From JAJFFW01 sp963922595 (lineage in GTDB: Bacteria > Pseudomonadota > Alphaproteobacteria > Caulobacterales > Parvularculaceae): a stretch of 64,000 bases of DNA. The first letter of the stretch is position 1, and every line of letters starts with the position of its first letter. This document shows positions 61,001 through 64,000 of this stretch, one piece after another. Made by a program: the position numbers and the translations under genes. Where the stretch lies: positions 1 through 64,000 of the forward strand of contig CAWUIM010000003.1 in NCBI GenBank assembly GCA_963922595.1, written 5' to 3'. Below the pieces are notes generated by a model. It saw nothing but the letters and a program-made list of their open reading frames with translations, had not been told where the DNA came from and ran no database searches.

Positions 61001-62552
61001 GGGCGTCACCCTCATTTCGCCGCCGCCGCATCACGATATCTATTCTATCGAAGATCTGGCGCAGCTCATTTATGATTTGAAAAACATCAATCCTGAGGCG
61101 CGCGTTTGCGTAAAGCTTGTTTCGGCCGCTGGCGTCGGCACGATCGCCGCCGGCGTCGCCAAAGCGAAAGCTGACATTATCCTTATTTCCGGCAATGTGG
61201 GCGGCACGGGCGCGTCTCCGCTCACATCCATAAAATTCGCCGGGGCCCCTTGGGAGTTGGGCCTCGCCGAGGCGCACCAGATCTTGACGATCAATAATCT
61301 ACGCTCATCGGTAACACTGCGCACGGACGGCGGCATTCGCACGGGCCGGGACGTGGTGACGGCGGCGATGCTTGGCGCCGAAGAATTCGGTATCGGCACG
61401 ATTTCGCTCGTTGCTCTTGGGTGTCTCATGGTGCGTCAGTGTCACTCGAACACATGCCCGGTGGGCGTGTGTACGCAGGACGCCGACTTGCGTGCGCGGT
61501 TCAACGGATTGCCGGATCACATCGTAAACCTGATGTCTTTCATCGCTGAGGAAACGCGCGAAATCCTGGCCGCTCTCGGCGTGCGGTCGCTCGAAGATGT
61601 TATTGGCCGCTCGGATTTGCTGGATCAGGTCCATCGTGGGTCGCCCGATCTCGATGATCTTGATTTGAACCCGATCCTAACGCGTGTCGATGCGGGCGGT
61701 CGCCCGCAACGATCGACGCGCCTCGGTCGTATCGAGCCGACGCCAACGATTGATGCTGAGATTATTGGCGACGCGGCGCCGGTATTTGAACGGCGTGAAA
61801 AAATGCAGCTTGATTACACGGTGAAGAATACGGACCGATCGATCGGGGCCAGAACATCATCGGCGATCGTACGCGCCTTCGGACCGGACGGTCTTCCAGA
61901 CGCGCATTTAACGGTTCGCCTTTCAGGCTCGGCGGGGCAATCGCTTGGTGTTTTCGCGGCGAAGGGGCTCAAGATTGAGCTGGAGGGCGACGCCAATGAT
62001 TATGTGGGCAAAGGGCTTTCCGGCGCCACTTTGTCGATCCGGCCGCCGAAGGATGCGGTCGCGCGCGCGTCAGAAGATGCGATCATCGGCAATACGTGCC
62101 TTTTTGGCGCGACGTCTGGGGCCCTGTTCGCGGCTGGCCGCGCTGGCGGGCGTTTTGCGGTCCGCAATTCCGGCGCTACGGCGGTCGTCGAAGGCTGCGC
62201 CGCCAATGGTTGCGAATACATGACCGGCGGCGTCGTTGTGATTCTTGGATCAATCGGTGACAATTTCGGGGCGGGCATGACTGGCGGGCGCGCTTTTGTT
62301 CTTGATAAAGACGACCGGTTTGCGCGCTGCGCCAATCCTGAAAGCATCATCTGGCGGCGGTTTGACGCGTCAGACGATGGGCGTGAGGCGCAGGCCCGCG
62401 CGCTGATCCAGCGACACTTTAACGAAACTGGATCGCGTTTGGCGCAGGAAATTCTGGGTGACTGGCCCCGTTGGCGGACCGCATTTTGGGAAGTGGTTCC
62501 CAAGGAGATAATGAAGCGGGAGGAAGCCGCTCAGAAGACTGCGGCGGAGTAG
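58008..62552 (+). CDS. gltB: Glutamate synthase large (alpha) subunit
   Basis: 1514 residues; makes glutamate from glutamine and 2-oxoglutarate. The catalytic cysteine is C32 in ERDACGVGL, so a 31-residue propeptide is removed. The amidotransferase domain includes RYSTNTFPEW and HNGEINT; the synthase domain has the FMN region and the [3Fe-4S] cysteines in MVRQCHSNTCPVGVC; the C-terminal beta-helix (ANGCEYMTGGVVVILG) is intact. It follows gltD and a VOC gene. Confidence 0.97.
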   Translation: MTEQLSFAQQIAARSRAARDGLYSSIDERDACGVGLIAALDGAPRREIVDMAIQSLKAVWHRGAVDADGKTGDGAGLRLNVPQEMFKSFVSRTGHAADDGDICVGQIFLPRTDFSAQDKARAIVESEILRAGFLLYGWRQTPVDAAVLGEKANATRPDIEQVLFHDPKGRDSELLERTLYLVRRRIEKRANAAGIPEFYVCSLSSTDIIYKGMFLAEDIDRFYPDLRDPRFVSRVAIFHQRYSTNTFPEWRLAQPFRLLAHNGEINTIRGNINWMKAHEIPMASEVFGDHEEDIKPVVQAGSSDSAALDQVFEVLVRAGRSGPMAKCLLLPEAWSKRADLMSKKHSALYEYCNAVMEPWDGPAAIAAFDGRWAIAGLDRNGLRPMRYAITEDNILAIGSETGMCPLGDKPIIKRGALEAGGMIAFDFKHNQFYTPTEILDTLAERHPYDEWLENIIELEPEIGPGPEPRLFSLEEASRRQTAAGYTMEELELVLRPMAETGKEAIGSMGDDTPLAVLSEKYRPISHYFRQKFSQVTNPPIDPLREARVMSLKTRFKNLGNILVSDETQTDVFVLESPFLSNGMYERFLGFVGERAALIDCTYDLGASDASSDISPGARLHACLDRVRDEACAAIRNGADHIILTDDRQSATRIAAPMILAAGGVHQRLLQSGLRSACSITVRSGEAIDAHYIAVLVGVGATAVNPYLACESIAIGHERGLYGEVSLGDCIRNYKLAIEAGLLKILSKAGISVISSYRGGVNFDALGLSRALVEEFFPGAPSRISGIGLPGLEKKTAALHAKGFGAAAPILPTGGFYRHRRNEEAHALEAGLISDLQEAVRNADYTAYKRYSASLKSQKPVQLRDLLSVNPLASAIQTDDVESINAIRQRFVTPGMSLGALSKEAHGALNIAMNRIGAKSVSGEGGEDPARYQPMANGDNENSAVKQIASGRFGVTAEYLNQCREIEIKVAQGAKPGEGGQLPGFKVTEFIAKMRHATPGVTLISPPPHHDIYSIEDLAQLIYDLKNINPEARVCVKLVSAAGVGTIAAGVAKAKADIILISGNVGGTGASPLTSIKFAGAPWELGLAEAHQILTINNLRSSVTLRTDGGIRTGRDVVTAAMLGAEEFGIGTISLVALGCLMVRQCHSNTCPVGVCTQDADLRARFNGLPDHIVNLMSFIAEETREILAALGVRSLEDVIGRSDLLDQVHRGSPDLDDLDLNPILTRVDAGGRPQRSTRLGRIEPTPTIDAEIIGDAAPVFERREKMQLDYTVKNTDRSIGARTSSAIVRAFGPDGLPDAHLTVRLSGSAGQSLGVFAAKGLKIELEGDANDYVGKGLSGATLSIRPPKDAVARASEDAIIGNTCLFGATSGALFAAGRAGGRFAVRNSGATAVVEGCAANGCEYMTGGVVVILGSIGDNFGAGMTGGRAFVLDKDDRFARCANPESIIWRRFDASDDGREAQARALIQRHFNETGSRLAQEILGDWPRWRTAFWEVVPKEIMKREEAAQKTAAE

Positions 62553-62586
62553 TATTTTTGTGTAGGTGGTCCGCGCGTGGTCGTTT

Positions 62587-63219
62587 TCAAACCGTACCGT
62601 ATATACGATCGCCAGCATCCCCGAGCCCCGGTAAAATATAGCCGATCTCGCTCAATTGGCGATCAAGCGCCGCGGTAAAGATGTGAACGTCCGGATGCTG
62701 ACCGCTGAGATGAGCAACCCCTTCAGGCGCCGCCACCAGGCACACTAAGGTAAGGTTCTTGGCGCCGGCTCGTTTAAGCCGCGCGAGCGCTGCGGCGCCG
62801 GAATGGCCAGTCGCCAGCATTGGATCGAGCACAAAAACGTGGCGCTCGCTGAGATGATCAGGTGTTTTGAAATAATATTCGTGCGGCTCCAGCGTTTCTT
62901 CATCGCGCGCAAGGCCCACATGACCGACCGCTGCGTCAGGGATCAGATCGAAGAACCCGTCGAGGAGACCATTGCCCGCCCGCAAAATCGAAATGAGACA
63001 GATTTCACGACCGGCCAGCGTCGGAAAATCTCCACGCTCGAGGGGCGTCGCGATCTCGCGCATTGTTACCGGCAAGTCTCTCATGGCCTCCAAGGCCAAC
63101 AGCGCGCTAATCTCGCGCAGGCGTCGGCGAAAAACGGCGGGGGGCGTGTCCTTGTCGCGCATTTCGGTGAGTTTGTGCTGGACCAGCGGGTGATCGACGA
63201 TTGTGAGATTTTCAGCCAT
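62587..63219 (-). CDS. upp: Uracil phosphoribosyltransferase
   Basis: 210 residues; converts uracil and PRPP to UMP. The PRPP loop is FVLDPMLATGHSG and the uracil-binding tail is IGYILPGLGDAGDRIYGT. It is divergent from a cytosine deaminase gene, with 68 bp between starts, which makes a cytosine salvage unit. Confidence 0.96.
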   Translation of the reverse strand: MAENLTIVDHPLVQHKLTEMRDKDTPPAVFRRRLREISALLALEAMRDLPVTMREIATPLERGDFPTLAGREICLISILRAGNGLLDGFFDLIPDAAVGHVGLARDEETLEPHEYYFKTPDHLSERHVFVLDPMLATGHSGAAALARLKRAGAKNLTLVCLVAAPEGVAHLSGQHPDVHIFTAALDRQLSEIGYILPGLGDAGDRIYGTV

Positions 63220-63287
63220 AGACCTCAGCCTACCGCTTTCGCTGAATGGGCGAAATAGCTACTGTCATCGATAAGGAGAGTCCTTCG

Positions 63288-63740
63288 ATGACGACGCTGA
63301 CAGACTGGGATCGACGTTTCGCCGAACTCGCGTTCCTGGAAGCCAAGAAAAGTGCGGACAATGGCGGTTTGCCGATCGGATCAGTGTTGGCGCGCGGCGA
63401 TAAGCTGATTTCTTCGGGCCATAACCAACGCGTCCAGAAAGGCGATCCGATCGCGCATGGCGAAATGGACGCTTTGCGCAAGGCCGGCCGCCAAACCACG
63501 TATACGGATACGACGCTTTATACGTCATTATCGCCCTGCATGATGTGCGCGGGAACGATCGTACAATTTAAAATCCCTCGGATACTCATCAACGATACGA
63601 AGAATTTTGGCGGCAATGAAGAATTTCTAAAGGCGCGCGGCGTGGAAGTGATCGACCTTGCGCACGGCGATTCGATCAGGCAAATGGCGCGGTTCATCGC
63701 CGACAATCCAGCGCTCTGGAACGAAGATATTATGGAATGA
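63288..63740 (+). CDS. Cytosine deaminase, yeast (Fcy1) type
   Basis: 150 residues; a CDA-fold zinc enzyme. Ligands: HGE in IAHGEMDAL and PCMMC in TLYTSLSPCMMCAG. The ending FIADNPALWNEDIME closely matches the C-terminus of yeast cytosine deaminase, which differs from the bacterial CodA amidohydrolase. The start at 63288 has AAGGAGAG upstream. It supplies uracil to the adjacent upp product. Confidence 0.9.
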   Translation: MTTLTDWDRRFAELAFLEAKKSADNGGLPIGSVLARGDKLISSGHNQRVQKGDPIAHGEMDALRKAGRQTTYTDTTLYTSLSPCMMCAGTIVQFKIPRILINDTKNFGGNEEFLKARGVEVIDLAHGDSIRQMARFIADNPALWNEDIME

Positions 63741-64000
63741 GCCGCGGCGAAACGATTTGTCAGTGCGGATATAGCGCGCAGCCCGTAACAACTGATCCGC
63801 ATCGATACATTCCCGCGACTGCTGCGTGCTGGGCGTGCTTTAATGAAGTTCTGGCGCGCGATTACGCCGATCGACTTTTGTTCGATGCGGCGCACCGGAT
63901 AACTGTGGACGCGTACGCCGCCCAGCATCCGAGAGACCATCCCTCTAAGTCGTTGACCGCCCATCTTGTTGGATTGTACGCGGTTTTTGAGCTTGGTCTC
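63737..64000 (+). CDS. DUF5946-family protein, cut by the window end
   Basis: The ATG at 63737 overlaps the deaminase stop (ATGA). The first 88 codons are open to the window edge. Visible are ICQCGYSAQP and AACWACFNEVLARDYAD (paired cysteines, probably metal-binding) and then VDAYAAQHPRDHPSKSLTAHLVGLYAVFE, the DUF5946 core. Function unknown; translational coupling suggests a link with cytosine salvage. Confidence 0.8.
   Translation, partial: MSRGETICQCGYSAQPVTTDPHRYIPATAACWACFNEVLARDYADRLLFDAAHRITVDAYAAQHPRDHPSKSLTAHLVGLYAVFELGL

Noticed and set aside
1..64000. CRISPR arrays, insertion sequences, integrases, restriction systems, prophage
   Set aside because: No regularly spaced repeats, transposase or integrase motifs were found in any frame; the RmuC pair alone is not evidence of a defence island.

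Overview
The window is chromosomal DNA from an alphaproteobacterium. The signs are a CpdR-type response regulator beside an N-formylglutamate amidohydrolase, an exact CtrA-type TTAA-N7-TTAAC box, a double-length dCTP deaminase, an alphaproteobacterial DnaX zinc region, a CycM-like anchored cytochrome c and an SRP RNA gene close to dnaX. The gene mix (outer-surface glycosyltransferases, acyl-CoA catabolism, periplasmic metallohydrolases) would suit a Caulobacterales, Hyphomonadaceae or Parvularculaceae-like marine bacterium. That placement is inference. No phage, insertion sequence, CRISPR array or rRNA was seen; the sequence reads as core plus accessory metabolic chromosome.

Layout. 1-3.5 kb: 5' part of dnaX, a YbjN-like protein, the SRP RNA gene ffs with a good promoter, a fatty acid desaturase and a divergent TetR regulator sharing a perfect operator. 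3.5-14.6 kb: nudC, pheA, cycM, an FkbM methyltransferase, a SYLF protein, a radical SAM/DUF938 methyltransferase pair, dcd, apaG, trkH, a DsbA-fold isomerase and a zinc peptidase. 14.7-17.5 kb: a polyprenyl-glycan group (GT87-like, GT2, GtrA). 17.5-21 kb: two RmuC-family genes facing each other. 21-26 kb: def, fmt, lepB, truA and dapE. 26-36.8 kb: cupin, TPM protein, tRNA-Val, AspH-like oxygenase, cpdR, N-formylglutamate amidohydrolase, a candidate small RNA with a CtrA box beside it, a GT4 transferase, an XRE regulator, hisN, a lysophospholipase and an Hsp20 gene with a heat-shock promoter and possible RNA thermometer. 36.8-39.2 kb: a large secreted, probably glycan-active protein. 39.5-48.8 kb: suhB and a beta-oxidation cluster (acyl-CoA ligase, two acyl-CoA dehydrogenases, MaoC hydratase, SDR, thiolase). 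48.8-56 kb: adenine deaminase, a DUF418 protein, PhoD and an amidohydrolase pair whose second member has lost its metal ligands. 56-64 kb: gltD-VOC-gltB, then upp, a yeast-type cytosine deaminase and a DUF5946 gene cut by the window end.

How genes work together. The ligase, dehydrogenases, hydratase, SDR and thiolase cover every step from free acid to acyl-CoA shortening. Cytosine deaminase and upp form a cytosine-to-uracil-to-UMP salvage path, and adenine deaminase is a purine counterpart. def and fmt act at the two ends of N-formyl-methionine use. The most noteworthy unexplained element is the intergenic minus-strand transcription unit at about 30469-30554, with promoter, two hairpins, an unpaired CCUCCC stretch and a strong terminator: a probable anti-Shine-Dalgarno small RNA.
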